A stretch of 64,000 bases of DNA, from positions 13,560,854 through 13,624,853 of the forward strand of contig NC_083897.1 in assembly GCF_032452875.1 (NCBI RefSeq), given 5' to 3'. Under the pieces are notes generated by a model. It saw nothing but the letters and a program-made list of their open reading frames with translations. It was not told the origin of the DNA and made no database searches. Shown in pieces: positions 1-10,669 of this stretch. Each line of letters begins with the position of its first letter. Position 1 is the stretch's first letter. Both the position numbers and the translations under genes were made by a program. This DNA comes from Bos javanicus (Eukaryota; Chordata; Mammalia; Artiodactyla; Bovidae).

Positions 1-985
1 CTGCAGCAGAAGCAAGAAAAACAGTCAGCTTTCACTAACTCCAGTTGGTTGCCCTCCACATACACATTGGTCTTTGCCCTTCCTCACACCTCCCGGTGAA
101 CCACAGAGTTGAGGTGACCTCAGGAACTTTCCTTCAGTGGCCAGTGAGAAGTCCCTGCCATTCCCAGGCTCAGCCAGCAGGGAGCAGCCTCTCACGCCAC
201 ACTGAATTTCACCAGTGGACGGAGGGGCCAGGAGGAGAAAGGGAGGTGGAGCACAAGAAAAGTGGAACATTTAAGCAGCATGCCAAGTGTCCAGCCAGTC
301 TGAGAGCTGGCCCAGGCACAGCCAGCCACCCGGTCCTGTGGCTGTGGGGCCTCAGCCCCTCCTGCCCAGCTGATGAAATCGATAGAGCCTTGGGCAAGCT
401 AATGAGATGATATTTTAGTTACCATAGCAGGGCCCTGCTGTCGCTCTGCCCAGCTGAGAGCTCAGAAGGGAATCAGCTAGCACACACGACTTGAATGGAA
501 TCTCTCACTTTGTGAATCATAGCGCCTCTCAGGGCCCACTTTCTGTGAAATGGGTTTAAGAATAAATCACACATGCTTACTCCCTCCAAGCCGTGGGCTC
601 CCTCTGCCAGGACTTCCTTTTTCTTGCTTTATTCTCTATTCACTCTGACGTCTCCTGCCACATACTTCTCAAGGAAGCGTCTCACACTCTCCTCCCCAAC
701 TGAATCCTGCCACTTCTCTGTGATAAACTTCCTCGAGTCCTGTGCTTGCCCACAGGGCCCTGACACCATGTGGTCAGATGTGCCCTTGGGACTTTTGAAT
801 AACACAGGTCTCCCTCACCAAGTTCAAGGAATGTGGCACAGAGCAGCCACTCAAAGGCATTTGTTGAATGTTGAGAAATGAATTTCTACGGCCCATGGCA
901 GGAGACAAACTGGGCACCCTCTGAGGTAGGCATTGTTCACACCTGAATCACCTCTGTAGTGTAGCAAACTTTTCCACTTCAGAAA
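1..985. other. Intergenic, nothing recognised
   Basis: No exon, RNA gene or clear repeat. Short frames on both strands show no family signature. Confidence 0.6.
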
Positions 986-989
986 CTTC

Positions 990-1125
990 AGCCTCTCGAC
1001 AAGCCTGTGAGGAAGCTAGGGATTATCATTTTCATTGTACAAACAGTAAAACTGGGGCCCGGAATGGTGAAGTGTGACCCAGGCTTAGTGCTTGGAGGAG
1101 CCAGGATTTGTAAGCCTCCAGATCC
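990..1125 (-). mobile_element. MIR SINE remnant
   Basis: Antisense MIR order: attatcattttcattgtac, aaaactggggcc, gtgacccaggctt, gccaggattt. Confidence 0.6.
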
Positions 1126-1130
1126 CGTGC

Positions 1131-1316
1131 TGATGCAGGTAGACGTAAGAGACGTGGGTTTGATCCCTGGGTCAGGAAGAGCCCCTGGAGGAGGAAGTGG
1201 CAACCCACCACAGTACTCTTGCCTGGGAAATCCCATGGACAGAGGAGCCTGGTGGGCAACAGTCCATAAGGTTGCACAGAGTTGGACATGACTGAAGTGA
1301 CTTAGCACAGCACAGC
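1131..1316 (+). mobile_element. Bov-tA SINE, 5' truncated
   Basis: Contains the tRNA-derived B-box-like gtttgatccctgggtc, then the body from ggcaacccacc to catgactgaagtgactta. Several substitutions indicate moderate age. Confidence 0.9.
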
Positions 1317-2253
1317 GCCCCGTGTGGAAAGGTGCTATCGTTAGATTCCCCTATCAGTCATCACTTTGGGCATCATCACCTCCATTGTGGTAAAGGTCAT
1401 GCTCAGTCTGGCCAGAAAGTATATATTTGGCAAGGACACAGGCTTTGGTGGAGGAGCAAGCCTGGATTATCTGGGCATCGCCTGCCCGTGACTTTCAGGG
1501 CTGCAGGAGCATCTGGTCAGGCTTCATAAGAGAGGCGGCCTTAGCTGGCACTTGAAGGACTGGGAGAATTAGAGAAGGCAGAGAGCCAGGGAAGGGAAGG
1601 CTGGGGAGACTAGAGGTGCACCGAGAAATGGGGTTTGGGTGACGTAGGCCAAGTCCTTCCCAGCCTCTGCTTCCTGAAAGATACATGAGATGCTCACTTT
1701 GTCACACTACTGCTGGGACCATGGCAACAGTCAGGTCCCGCCCTTGCCAAAGGCAAGGAAAGGAACAGTCGTCTCTGCAGTCACTCACCTACCATCCTGC
1801 ACAGAGTAGGTGCTTTTTTTTTTGTTGAGCTCATTGTCCAGGAGATTGATTCTTTTGAATCAGTCTTGGGTGGGGGCAGGCAGAACAGGTTTTTCTTGTG
1901 CTTTGGTTCTGAAAATATTAGCCTCAGCTGAGGCGAGCTGGAGCTACTTTTGCAACTTGCACAATGCATGGGACCTGAAACTTGACAGGCCATTCGGGAG
2001 CTGGGATGGCGGTAGAGAGGGCTATGGGGCTGGGCTGCGGGGTAGCCCAGAGTCACCTTGGGGTGGGGTAGGAGGGGAATCAGTGTGAAACTCCTGGGGA
2101 AAGTAGCATCTGAGGTGATGGAGGTACAAGGGACCCAGAGGTGAGAACTCCCTCCTGAGATGCCTCCTCCCTGTATCCCCCATCCCTGTGTGCTCTCTCC
2201 CCTCCCTGCTTTGTTTTTCTTCTCTTATCATTCAGCTTAGGAGTTCCCAAAAA
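1317..2253. other. Intergenic, nothing firm
   Basis: The stretch 1490-1620 vaguely resembles antisense L2, but too weakly to call. No gene signal. Confidence 0.5.
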
Positions 2254-2459
2254 GGTGTGTGTGCTAAGTCACTTCAGTCGTGTATGGACTGCCGCCCACC
2301 AGGCTCCTCTGACCATGGGATTTTCAGGCAAGAATACTGGAGTGTATTACTATGCCCTCCTCTGGGGGATCTTCCCAACCCAGGGATCGAACCTGTGTTT
2401 CCTGTGTTTCCTGCATTGGCAGGCAGGTTCTTTACCACTAGTACCACCTGGGAAGCCCC
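2254..2459 (-). mobile_element. Bov-tA SINE
   Basis: Antisense full-length unit from gtgtgctaagtcacttcag to taccacctgggaagcccc. A deletion after tcagtcgtg removes part of the conserved ccgactctttg core. Confidence 0.9.
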
Positions 2460-2785
2460 AAGAGGACTCTAGGCTATGAGAAAGTTTGGGGGTCTAGAGA
2501 CAGGAAAGCTTATGACAGTGCCAGGGTCACTGACGCTTGTCCCCACACTTGCTGGGGAAGAAGTCCGAGACATCCCTGCCTAGATGGAAAGCTGGCTTCT
2601 TCATCCAGGCCAGGCCAGTGTCCCAGATCCTACAGACACAAGTATTGCTGCTGCCGTTGGACTGAGGGAGCCAGAGTGAAGGCTTCCCCATCCCCGGGGA
2701 GTAACTGCTTGGCATTTCACTAGTGCCTTTGGCTTCCTTTAAAACAGTGTCACCTGGGTCCTTATTCCGTTACATACCACAGAAG

Positions 2786-2930
2786 ATCCTCAGACGAACT
2801 TAGTCTCTTTGTGCCTCAGTTTCCTCAGGTGTAAAATGGAGTTATGATGGGGACTAAGTTAGCTAGGACAGGCGATGCACTCAGAACAGTGCTTGGCACC
2901 CAGGAAGTGCTGGCTCCCTACGTGTCTGTT
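2786..2930 (+). mobile_element. MIR SINE
   Basis: Sense MIR core: tgcctcagtttcctc, gtgtaaaatggag, then cagtgcttggcaccc. Confidence 0.7.
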
Positions 2931-2939
2931 AGGACCGGC

Positions 2940-3065
2940 TTGGCAAGTCCCTTTAAGTGAGTCTCTTTCCTTTTCTGAGCCCAACTTTCTGTAAAAAGGA
3001 AGAGGCTCAGCAGACTGAATGGCCTCTCAGGAGCCTGCCAGCTCTGCCCTGCTAGGATTCTGTAA
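2940..3065 (+). mobile_element. MIR3-like SINE
   Basis: Sense MIR3 pattern: gcaagtccctttaag, tctgtaaaaagga, gactgaatggcctc, ccagctctgccctgctagg, attctgtaa. Confidence 0.55.
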
Positions 3066-3084
3066 ATCCGAGGGAGGAGGAGCT

Positions 3085-3240
3085 GCAATTCTTGTCCTGT
3101 GAAAATAGGTGAGGGGGAACTGGGATCCCCAGAAGATGAAATGACTTGCCTAGGGTCACACAGCCAGTTACAGGCCAAGCTGGGATTAGGATCCCAAGTG
3201 CTGAGCCACTAACTTCAGGCCACTGGGCTGCAGCCTGCCA
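3085..3240 (-). mobile_element. MIR SINE
   Basis: Antisense core: gatgaaatgacttgcc, tagggtcacacagccag, gctgggattaggatccc. Confidence 0.7.
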
Positions 3241-3313
3241 ATTCTCTCACACTCAGCGAAGGTCAGAAAGCATTTGGCTTGCAAGATGGGAGCAGTATAA
3301 CATGGAGGTTCCA

Positions 3314-3490
3314 GGGACTTCCCTGGTGAACCAGTGGGTAAGACTTTGCCTTCCAGTACAAGGTGTGCAGGTTCGATCCCTGGTCAGGGAACTAGGATCC
3401 CACATGCCTCATGGTCAAAAAACCAAAACATAAAACAGAAACAATATTGTAGCAAATTCAATAAAGACTTTTAAAAAATAAAATTAAATG
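3314..3490 (+). mobile_element. CHR-type tRNA-derived SINE with A-rich tail
   Basis: Starts ggacttccctggtgaacc, contains gttcgatccctggtcag and ggaactaggatcccacatg, and ends in an A-rich tail. An imperfect target duplication (aggttcca) flanks it at about 3306-3313 and 3492-3499. Confidence 0.85.
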
Positions 3491-3689
3491 AAGGTTCCAG
3501 CAGCCTCTGGGGCCAAGGGACGCTTAGACAGACCCACAGAACCCAGTCATGGACTTCCTCACTGGCCAGGGGTCCTGTTTCCCATCATTTCTTCAGTTTC
3601 TTCTCCCAGAGCACTGATTCCCTCTGGAGCATCTTCGCTGTTTGCTGGGACCACAACAAAGCTTCCTACCACCCGCCTCTTTCCAGGCA

Positions 3690-3840
3690 GCCAAGGCAGG
3701 TGAGGAGGCTGAGACCCAGAAGGGGCTAAGGGGAGACTTTGCCAAGCTGCCCAGCCAGCCCTGGGCAAAAGCAGATTCGGGACTGGAAGTCAGGTTTCCG
3801 GGTCCCTGGCCTCTGGTAGAAAGTAACCTACGGGCCAGGC
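3690..3840 (-). mobile_element. Possible MIR remnant
   Basis: Weak antisense MIR order: gaggctgagacccagaag, gactttgccaagctgccc, actggaagtcaggtttcc. Confidence 0.4.
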
Positions 3841-3965
3841 AGTTCTTCTTGAGCAAGTGCCCAACTCCGAAATTCCGGATAAAGTGCTGCCCAAGGTAAC
3901 ACTGCCACAGGGGAGAGTGCTGAGGGCCATCCATGCTCGGGTAGGCCCTGTGGATTGTCTGCGTG

Positions 3966-4190
3966 TGCACATGTGTGTCAAGTCGCTTCAGTCGTGTCTG
4001 ACTCTTTGTGATCCTATGGACTGTAGCCCACCAGTCTCCTCTGCCCATGGGATTCTCCAGGCAAGAATACTAGAGGGGGTTGCCATTTCCTTCTCCAGGG
4101 GATCTTCCTGACCCAGGGATTGACCAGCGTCTCTTCTGTCTCCTGCACTGGTAGGTGGGTTCTTTACCACTAGCACCACTTGGGAATCCC
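3966..4190 (-). mobile_element. Bov-tA SINE
   Basis: Antisense unit from tcaagtcgcttcagtcg to taccactagcaccacttgg. Full length. Confidence 0.92.
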
Positions 4191-4229
4191 ATGGGTTTTG
4201 TAGGCAGCTAACCTGAGCTGAGAACAGAG

Positions 4230-4395
4230 CCAACTTTGAGACTGTCCTGGCCAGTTAGTGGCTCTCTGAGTCTGAACAAGTGACTTGACCTCCCTGAGCC
4301 TGTTATTCCGTCTATAAATTGGGGACAATGATGGCTGCCCTGTCCACTTCTCAAGGTTAGACTAAGGCTTAGTGAGGATAATATTACCTCCCACT
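4230..4395 (+). mobile_element. MIR SINE
   Basis: Sense: aacaagtgacttgacc, tccctgagcctgttattcc, attggggacaatgatgg, then a gaggataat block. Confidence 0.65.
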
Positions 4396-4404
4396 AGGGA
4401 GCTC

Positions 4405-4600
4405 ATACATGAGACAGGCACGGTGCCCAACACTTGACCTGCATCGTGGCATTCCATCCTGGCCATAGTGCTCAGAAGAAGCCAGAGGATCCTGTCCACA
4501 GAGGAAATGGGGCTCACTGAGACACCAGCTTTCAGGTCTCACAGAGAAGTGAGTGGTGGTGCTGGGAGTTGAGCCCTGATCTGACTTCAGACTTCCCCTT
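4405..4600 (-). mobile_element. MIR SINE, opposite orientation to the preceding copy
   Basis: Antisense: cacagaggaaatggggctc, actgagacaccag, gctgggagttgagccc. It forms a head-to-head pair with the copy at 4230. Confidence 0.55.
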
Positions 4601-4779
4601 CCACAGACAGCCCTCTGCTAGTATATCTATGGTCAGATAGCATGGAACAGGAGCCAGCTCCTAACAAGTTGATTAACTGCTTTTAATTCTAGACCTTGCT
4701 GCAGAATGGGAGTCCTCCCTTTGGGCCCCAGAAAAGGGTTCAAGGGCTCTGTTGGAGGGCTTGCTGATGCTCCACATGA

Positions 4780-4975
4780 GAAAGGCTTCTATGGCCCACC
4801 ATCTGTTTTTATAAATACAGTTTTGTAGCACAGCCACTGTGGTTCATTCACATTTTGTCTATGGCCACTTTTGAAGGGCAATAGCTGACTTGAAGACTTG
4901 GGACAGAGACCTCATGGCCTGCAAAGTCAATTTACAGGAAAAGTTCACTGATCCCTGATTTGAAACATTCAAGGA
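4780..4975 (+). mobile_element. hAT-like non-autonomous DNA transposon remnant
   Basis: Reads atacagttttgtagcacagcc, ttgtctatggccactttt, gacagagacctcatgg, cctgcaaagtcaa, aaaagttcactgatccctg. This is a common mammalian-wide element that I recognise as a repeat, but whose subfamily I cannot name. Confidence 0.5.
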
Positions 4976-5599
4976 TATGTCCTAGATGCCCCTCTGGCCT
5001 TCGACTGATGTCCAAGGCAGCAGTCAGGAGTGTCCTTCTCTGAGCACTGGCCAGTATGTAGGGAAAATTGGTTTTTCAAAGAACCCTGGAGAGACCTTCC
5101 ATTTCAGGGGTTCCAGAAAAATGCTGGCTCAGTCAGCAGCCCCTTCTAGGATCACAAAAGAAGGTAGTAAGTCTTCTCCACCATGCCCTTTGGCAGTCAG
5201 CTGAGATTCACTCTATTTAGAAATTTGGAGTTGAGAAATTTCAGTTGAATAAACTTCAGGCCTGAAAAATAGAATTCTATAAGCACCTCGGAATGACTAG
5301 CCCCAGTTAGCAGTATCGAGTCAGCCAGGGCTTGTGGGAGAATCTGAAATGTTACACATCTAAGTGGCTATGGCTCATTTTATATTACACCTGGGGTCCT
5401 GAGAAGCCTTGTATAGCCTGAGTCTGTTTACCTCCCTATTCTCTGCCTTTTGGGGACTGTCCGATTTCCAGGTGGATTTGAAGAACTGTTGTTTTTCAGG
5501 TTTATCTGCCTCCCCCCGTGCCCTTCCACATCTTGGTCCAGTAGTAATCAGTGAACAAAAAGTGAATTCCTTTTTCTTTTTTATCTCTTTTTCAAAAAC
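4976..5599. other. Intergenic, nothing recognised
   Basis: AT-moderate unique DNA without repeat or coding signature. Confidence 0.55.
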
Positions 5600-5608
5600 A
5601 ACCCCCCT

Positions 5609-5889
5609 GCTGCTGCTGCTGCTGCTGCTAAGTCGCTTTAGTCGTGTCCGACTCTGTGCGACACCATAGACAGCAGCCCACCAGGCTCCCCCGTCCCTTG
5701 GATTCTCCAGGCAAGAACACTGGAGTGGGTTGCCATTTCCTTCTCCAGTGCATGAAAGTGAAAAGTGAAAGTGAAGTCGCTCAGTCGTGTCCGACTCTTA
5801 GCAACCCCATGGACTGCAGCCTACCAGGCTCCTCAGTCCATGGGATTTTCCAGGCAAGAGTACTGGAGTGGGGTGCCATTGCCTTCTCC
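5609..5889 (-). mobile_element. BOV-A2 SINE with CTG-repeat tail and target duplication
   Basis: Two monomers joined by gcatgaaagtgaaaagtg, preceded by a run of seven CTG units (the antisense AGC tail). A 9-bp direct repeat aacccccct flanks it at 5600-5608 and 5890-5898, marking a fairly recent insertion. Confidence 0.95.
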
Positions 5890-5990
5890 AACCCCCCTAC
5901 TCTGGTTCTATTGTATTTACTTGGTCAAGATATCTCCAAAGGGTGGCAACCCTTATGTCCCACCTTCTTTGGGTTTGATGTCTAATTATA

Positions 5991-6208
5991 CTTCCCAGGT
6001 AGATAAAAAGAACCTGTCTGCCAATGCAGGAGAAGCAAGAGACACAGGTTCAATCCCTGGGTTGGGAAGATCCCCTGGAGGAGGGCATGGCAACTCACTC
6101 CAGTATTCTTGCCTGGAGAGTCTCATGGACAGAGGAGCCTGGCAGGCTACAGTCCATAGGGTTGCACAGAGTCGGACATGACTGAAGTGACTTAGCACAC
6201 ATGCACGC
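5991..6208 (+). mobile_element. Bov-tA SINE
   Basis: Sense unit from acttcccaggtagataaa through gttcaatccctgggttgg to catgactgaagtgactta. Confidence 0.9.
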
Positions 6209-6569
6209 CTATCTTTACAGAAAGCCACCAGCTTTACTTCTCCTCATCGTCTGGTCCAAGGAGATCAGACTTACCACCACCCACTAGCATCCAGTGACGA
6301 ACCATGCCTGGAGGAGCCCGGTAGCTACTCCCCTTCCTTGTCCCCTCCTCCACTGTCCATCATCCTCCTGCCAACTTTACCAAACGCAACTGGGTCTTCT
6401 GGGGCCAGTGTTAGCTGGTCAGTCTCCATTAGCCTTTCTTTGATTCCCCCAGTCCACACCACACCATCTATTTCAAGTGCACTTACTGGTGTTTAAGTAC
6501 ATTTTATACTTTAGTCTTCTCTCTAATTAGGGGATCTTTCATAGTACTATAGAAAGAGTTTACATTCTA
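6209..6569. other. Intergenic, nothing recognised
   Basis: No repeat or exon seen. Confidence 0.55.
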
Positions 6570-6740
6570 GAATTCAAAGTCCAGATTCTAGATTCACTTA
6601 CTGGCTCTGAGCCTTTGGGCAAGTTCTCTTAGCCTGTTTTCTCATTTGTAAAATGGGGGATGTGTGTTGTACAGTTGTTAGGATAATACAAAGATTTGAT
6701 ATTTTTTCAAAGAGCTCTGTAAACTGTTACAGGGCTACAC
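6570..6740 (+). mobile_element. MIR SINE
   Basis: Sense core: cttactggctctgagcc, gggcaagttctcttagcc, tctcatttgtaaaatgggg, gttgttaggataata. Confidence 0.75.
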
Positions 6741-7919
6741 ACTTACAGGTCAGTATTAAGTCGTTCTGTCCTGCCACCGCCCACCCCCTCCTTGGTTTCA
6801 TGTGAAATTAGAGCTTTGGGGGTGATTAGGGGAGGTAACAGACCAATCAGCATGAAGCCAGCCCACCCCAAACCTCCTTGCCTAAAACCAGTTCCTTTGA
6901 CGACCAGTTTGCCTAAAAGTCAAAGTAGTAATTTTGAAAGACGGCATTTTGTACCAATTTTCCTAAGAGGCACTTCCAACATAATGTCGTTTTCTAAAAT
7001 CACTGTCACAATCTGCAACATTTTTGTCAATGATGAGATTGCTGTGTGTGCTGTGGGTGGTGTTTTCTATTTGACCTTTCATTGAGCAGCTTTATGACTT
7101 TTTAGCAAGTGTCTCAAGACCCTTTCTTCAAATTGTATATTTCTAGAACTAAATACCTGTCAAATCTGTAAAATTTCCCACAAAACTTGAAGGTACCTTT
7201 TGGATCACTCCTGTCTCCTCTTCGCTGGGTTTTACTCTGGATTGTGTATGCCTGTGTGCACCTAATGAGTTGATTAACCAAATTAGCATGTACCCAGCAT
7301 TCCTTTCTGTTCTCCAAGATATTGGCATTTTGACAACAATCGTGAAGAAGTGAGACAGATGGGGCAGAATTGCATCGAACTCCTTGCATTTTATTTCTCA
7401 GGCTATCTTGTGCATCAAGCAACTCTACTTTGTGAGACATAAAATGATACATACAAAGTCATTATCAAATGTATTTATTGCAGGAAACAGAACATTTCTC
7501 AAGAAAGGCAAACTGGCTAAAAAGTCCCAGGTGTGTTCAAAAGTAGATAAAAATAGAAGAAGGCACGCACCAAGGATATAAAACAATTTTTAGTAGAAAT
7601 CCCACCTTTAATCAGAATGTTCTTAATTTTTTTTTAATCCTTTAAAGGACACTGCATATAACAATTAGGACACTCAAACAGATGCCAACACACTTAAAAC
7701 TGGACTGTATGTTATGTGAACTGGTCATTAAGCATAGCAATTCTTTTTGTGAGTTTTTGGCAAATTAGTTAGAAGCCATCAGACCTGGAACTGATATAGA
7801 AGGCAGGTACTTCCTTCCCTGTGCGTGAAGTTCATGGGCATTGGGGGTGGGGAGGGACTGGGGACTTCAGGGGAGAGGTGTGCCCCTCCTGAAAGTGACC
7901 TCCAAGAGTAAGGGTGAAT
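6741..7919. other. Repeat-free AT-rich block just downstream of APLN
   Basis: About 1.2 kb with no SINE, LINE or LTR sequence, between SINE-dense DNA and the APLN 3' end. It contains a cluster of TAAT-type motifs near 7262-7292 (taatgag, gattaacc, aattagc). Possible conserved non-coding DNA or a distal part of the 3' UTR; no coding evidence. Confidence 0.45.
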
Positions 7920-7935
7920 TGTCAGCTTTTCATTC

Positions 7936-7941
7936 TTTATT
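7936..7941 (-). terminator. APLN: APLN polyadenylation signal AATAAA
   Basis: On the plus strand this reads TTTATT. On the minus strand it is a canonical AATAAA preceded by an AT-rich stretch, with likely cleavage 10-25 bases downstream, near 7911-7926. Further TTTATT motifs at about 7388 and 7466 could serve as distal signals. Confidence 0.75.
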
Positions 7942-8330
7942 ATAAGACATATTTACACTGAACAATCTTTACAAACACAGTGAACACAACTAGGGAAAGG
8001 GAAGGCTTTCTTAATGAAAAGGGCCTTAATAACTTTGTATAAATTAGTCTAAGAATCACACACAACCACTTTAAATAAGACAGCCCCTCAGCATCCCCAC
8101 TTCTCGTGTCCCCAGACTTTCCCAGCCATCCCTTTCCATCTCGTTCCCCACAGGGCTGGGCAACTGATGCGACAGGAGAAGCAGAGAGGAAGAGGGGAAA
8201 ACGGCCCAGTCCCTGGTGGGGGCATCCATGGCAGAAGAGGCTTTCTGGACACTGGTCAGCCCCCACTCCGGGCTGAGAGGCATTGGGGGGTCAGCGGGTG
8301 CCCAGCCTGGTTCCCCAGGGTGGGCCTTGA

Positions 8331-8368
8331 AGCAGCAGCAGCAGCAGCAGTAGCGTTAGCAGCAGTGG
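8331..8368. repeat. CAG/CTG trinucleotide repeat in the APLN 3' UTR
   Basis: About seven AGC units, then interrupted units (tagcgttagcagcag). In the APLN transcript this reads as CTG units. No SINE body flanks it, so it is not a BOV-A2 tail. Confidence 0.85.
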
Positions 8369-8534
8369 AGAGAAGGGGAAGGGTTCGGGTATAGGCGAAA
8401 GGGATCTGTTGTGGGACTCGGGGGGCCCTGACTCCCCCTGCTCCCACACATACATGGGTGGCCATCAGGCTCCTGTCTTCCCTTTTCTCCTTCCCAGGCC
8501 TCTCAGAAGAAAGCCTGCTGAGATCCACACTTCC

Positions 8535-8600
8535 TCCCATCTTTCCTTCCTCCCTCCCTCCCTTTCTTTCCTCTCTCCTTTCTGTCTCCCCCCTCCCCAA
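8535..8600. repeat. Polypyrimidine/polypurine tract in the APLN 3' UTR
   Basis: Almost pure C and T on the plus strand (tccctccctccct, ctttctttcc); the APLN transcript is therefore purine-rich here. Simple low-complexity sequence. Confidence 0.8.
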
Positions 8601-8982
8601 GGAAAGGCCACTGGGAGAGAAAGTCCTGTCAACATGAAGGGACGGCTATTGAGTCCAGTTGCTTAAGGCCACCTCCTGGCTCCTGGGAGTCTTGGTGCCT
8701 GAGCTGCCGCTATGAAAATACCTGGGGTCTGCGAGTGTCACAGGAATGGGAGTGGCTGGCCAGTCATAGAACTTTCCAGGCCAGGTTGGGGAATGGACCC
8801 AAGGCCAGGGAGGCTGGGACAGCTCCGTCCCACCATGGGGCAGCTCACAGCCAGTTCCCTCCCCCTTCCTAGGCACCCTGAGCCCCAACCCCGGGAGAAA
8901 GGCACTTCATGGCTTTGGAAAGCCTCATCAAGAAGGAAGAGGATGTCCTCACGTGGGAGCGGGAGACCTGAGCCCTCATTCT

Positions 8983-9115
8983 GGCTCTGGTGACACTGAG
9001 CAGGTCACCATCCCCCTCCAGGCCTCTGCTTTTTGCAGGAGTTTGCATAAGGAGGTGGAGCTAAGTGATCTCCAAGGTGCCTTTTGGCTCTGATAGTCTG
9101 TGATTCTTGGCAAAA
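8983..9115 (+). mobile_element. MIR/MIR3-like SINE remnant in the APLN 3' UTR
   Basis: Shows the MIR order: gacactgagcaggtcacc, then the cctctg block, then gtgatctccaaggtgcc and tctgatagtctgtgattc. It is diverged and lies antisense to the APLN transcript. Confidence 0.55.
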
Positions 9116-9270
9116 CCAAGTGTCCTGCTTGGCTTTCGTTCCTGGGAGGGTACAGAGCCGCCTCAGGCCCATCTCCTCCCCTCCAAAGCTGGAGCTGAAA
9201 CTAGCCGGGGTAGGGGGAGAGGGACGGTCAGGCAGCACAGCAAGGTGGTGAGAGAAGTGACGAAGTATCC

Positions 9271-9320
9271 ATAACAGCTTTATGGAAAGCCCAAATGAAC
9301 TTCTTGGCCAACCCAGTACA
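9271..9320. mobile_element. Mariner-type terminal fragment inside APLN exon 3
   Basis: The sequence ataacagctttatgg, then cccaaatgaac and ttcttggccaaccca, resembles one end of the ruminant mariner (Mariner/BTMAR-like) inverted repeat, whose consensus ends gaactttttggccaaccca. Only about 50 bases remain, with no transposase. Recognised from memory of the family. Confidence 0.65.
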
Positions 9321-10497
9321 GCATGGCCCCTCTCCTTCACCTCTTTCCTTAACTGGGCCAAACTCAGGGAGGAGGAAGACACCACAGTAGCTATTCCTCT
9401 CTTCTCTGGTGCTTCACCTCCTCCTTGACCAGAGAGCCAAGCCCCCATTCCCGTGTCCCCCAAGGCACCCTGTCTGCATGCCAACACCCCATCCCTCTCC
9501 CCTCTCACTAGAGTCTCTCATTGCTCAGCTCCCTGTGCCCCTCTGGCAGCCAGGGGAAGGCTGATGCCCTAGTTGAAGAAGGGAGGGTTCCACCCAGCCC
9601 GCAGGGCATACCTGAGGCAGGAAGGGCCAGAGAAGGGTTAGGCATTAGGGTATCAGACAGAAGAGGTAGGGCTTAGAGCAGGGGGAGGGCTGGTATTCCA
9701 GTGCGAGGTCTCCCAAGTCAGGAATCAGGGGCTGAATGGATCCTTGATGGGAAGGCAAGTGGGGGAGGAGAGCCAGCCGGTGAGCAGCTAGAAGAGGGGC
9801 CAGGTGAGGCGAACGGCTGTGAGGGCTCCAGAGAAGCAGGCCGATCTATGGAGGAGTAGAGAGAAGTCACAGGGGGTGGGCGTGTGGTGGCCCCTTCAGT
9901 CCTAAAGAGACAAAAATGACCAGAGAGGAGTCATTGATGTGTCCTAGGTCAAAGGAACCGCCCAGGGCAGGACAGAAGACCACCTTCACCCTGCTCCGCG
10001 CAAGCCTGAACCTAAAGCCTCAGGCCCCTGAGCTGGTGCCCCTGTCCCGGAGACAGTGGGAAGGACAGCAGGTCACCTCTAACTCTCCTCCCATAGCTCC
10101 AGGCAGCTCTCTTCCTGTCTTCTGCCTGCGGCTACCCCCAAAGCTCCCTGCCTCCTTCTCCGCCTCTGGTGAGGATCCACACTCACACACATACCCTGGG
10201 GCACCCCTCCCCAGCTTATCAAAGCACGTTCCCCCCCTAGTCTTCCAGAACACTCCACCTGGGCCAGCCAGCCCAACTCTAGGCAGCCGGGCGGACGGGA
10301 GCCAGCACCTGACTCCCGGGGGAGCGCCAAGCCCCTCTCGAGCCTCGGCCTCCCATCTGTGAGCCCCAGGGTTCTGTGTGGGGCTGGGACTGCCTGGTGC
10401 AGGTCTCTGGCCAGCAATCAGCAGCAGGCCCACCCAGCTTCCAGACTGTTCCTCCCCTGCCCACTCTGTGCCACCCACTCACCAGAGGCTCAAGTAC

Positions 10498-10669
10498 CTG
10501 CTTCAGAAAGGCATGGGGCCCTTGTGGGAGAGGCGTGGCCGCTGGCGCCGGAACTTCCTCCGACCTCCCTGCCAGGGGCCTGGGCCGCTCCTCGGCCCCC
10601 TGGGCTGCACCAGGTATCGGATGGTGCCTTCTTCCATCTCCTTCCCATCAGAAGTCTGCAGCAGGGGTC
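10498..10669 (-). other. APLN: APLN exon 2 (rest of the CDS plus 5 bases of 3' UTR)
   Basis: The acceptor is a pyrimidine-rich tract ending ttcttacag, directly before GACCCCTGC; the first G completes codon 23. The stop TGA lies at 10505-10503. The donor I prefer is CAG followed by gtactt, which ends the exon at 10498. The reason is that exon 3 then begins GACTGAAGG, matching my recollection of the spliced human message. A second strong donor (CTG followed by gtgagt) lies 15 bases further into intron 2, after 10483. Confidence 0.9.

Larger units (their letters stand above)
7920..9901 (-). other. APLN: APLN exon 3, 3' untranslated region
   Basis: The acceptor reads gtctctttag followed by GACTGAAGGG, so the exon starts at 9901; intron 2 (9902-10497) is about 0.6 kb. 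From there to the polyadenylation signal is about 2 kb with no coding content, which fits the long 3' UTR known for APLN. It contains a CTG/CAG-type repeat, a purine-rich tract, an MIR-like segment and a mariner remnant. The exact 3' end is inferred, not seen. Confidence 0.8.
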
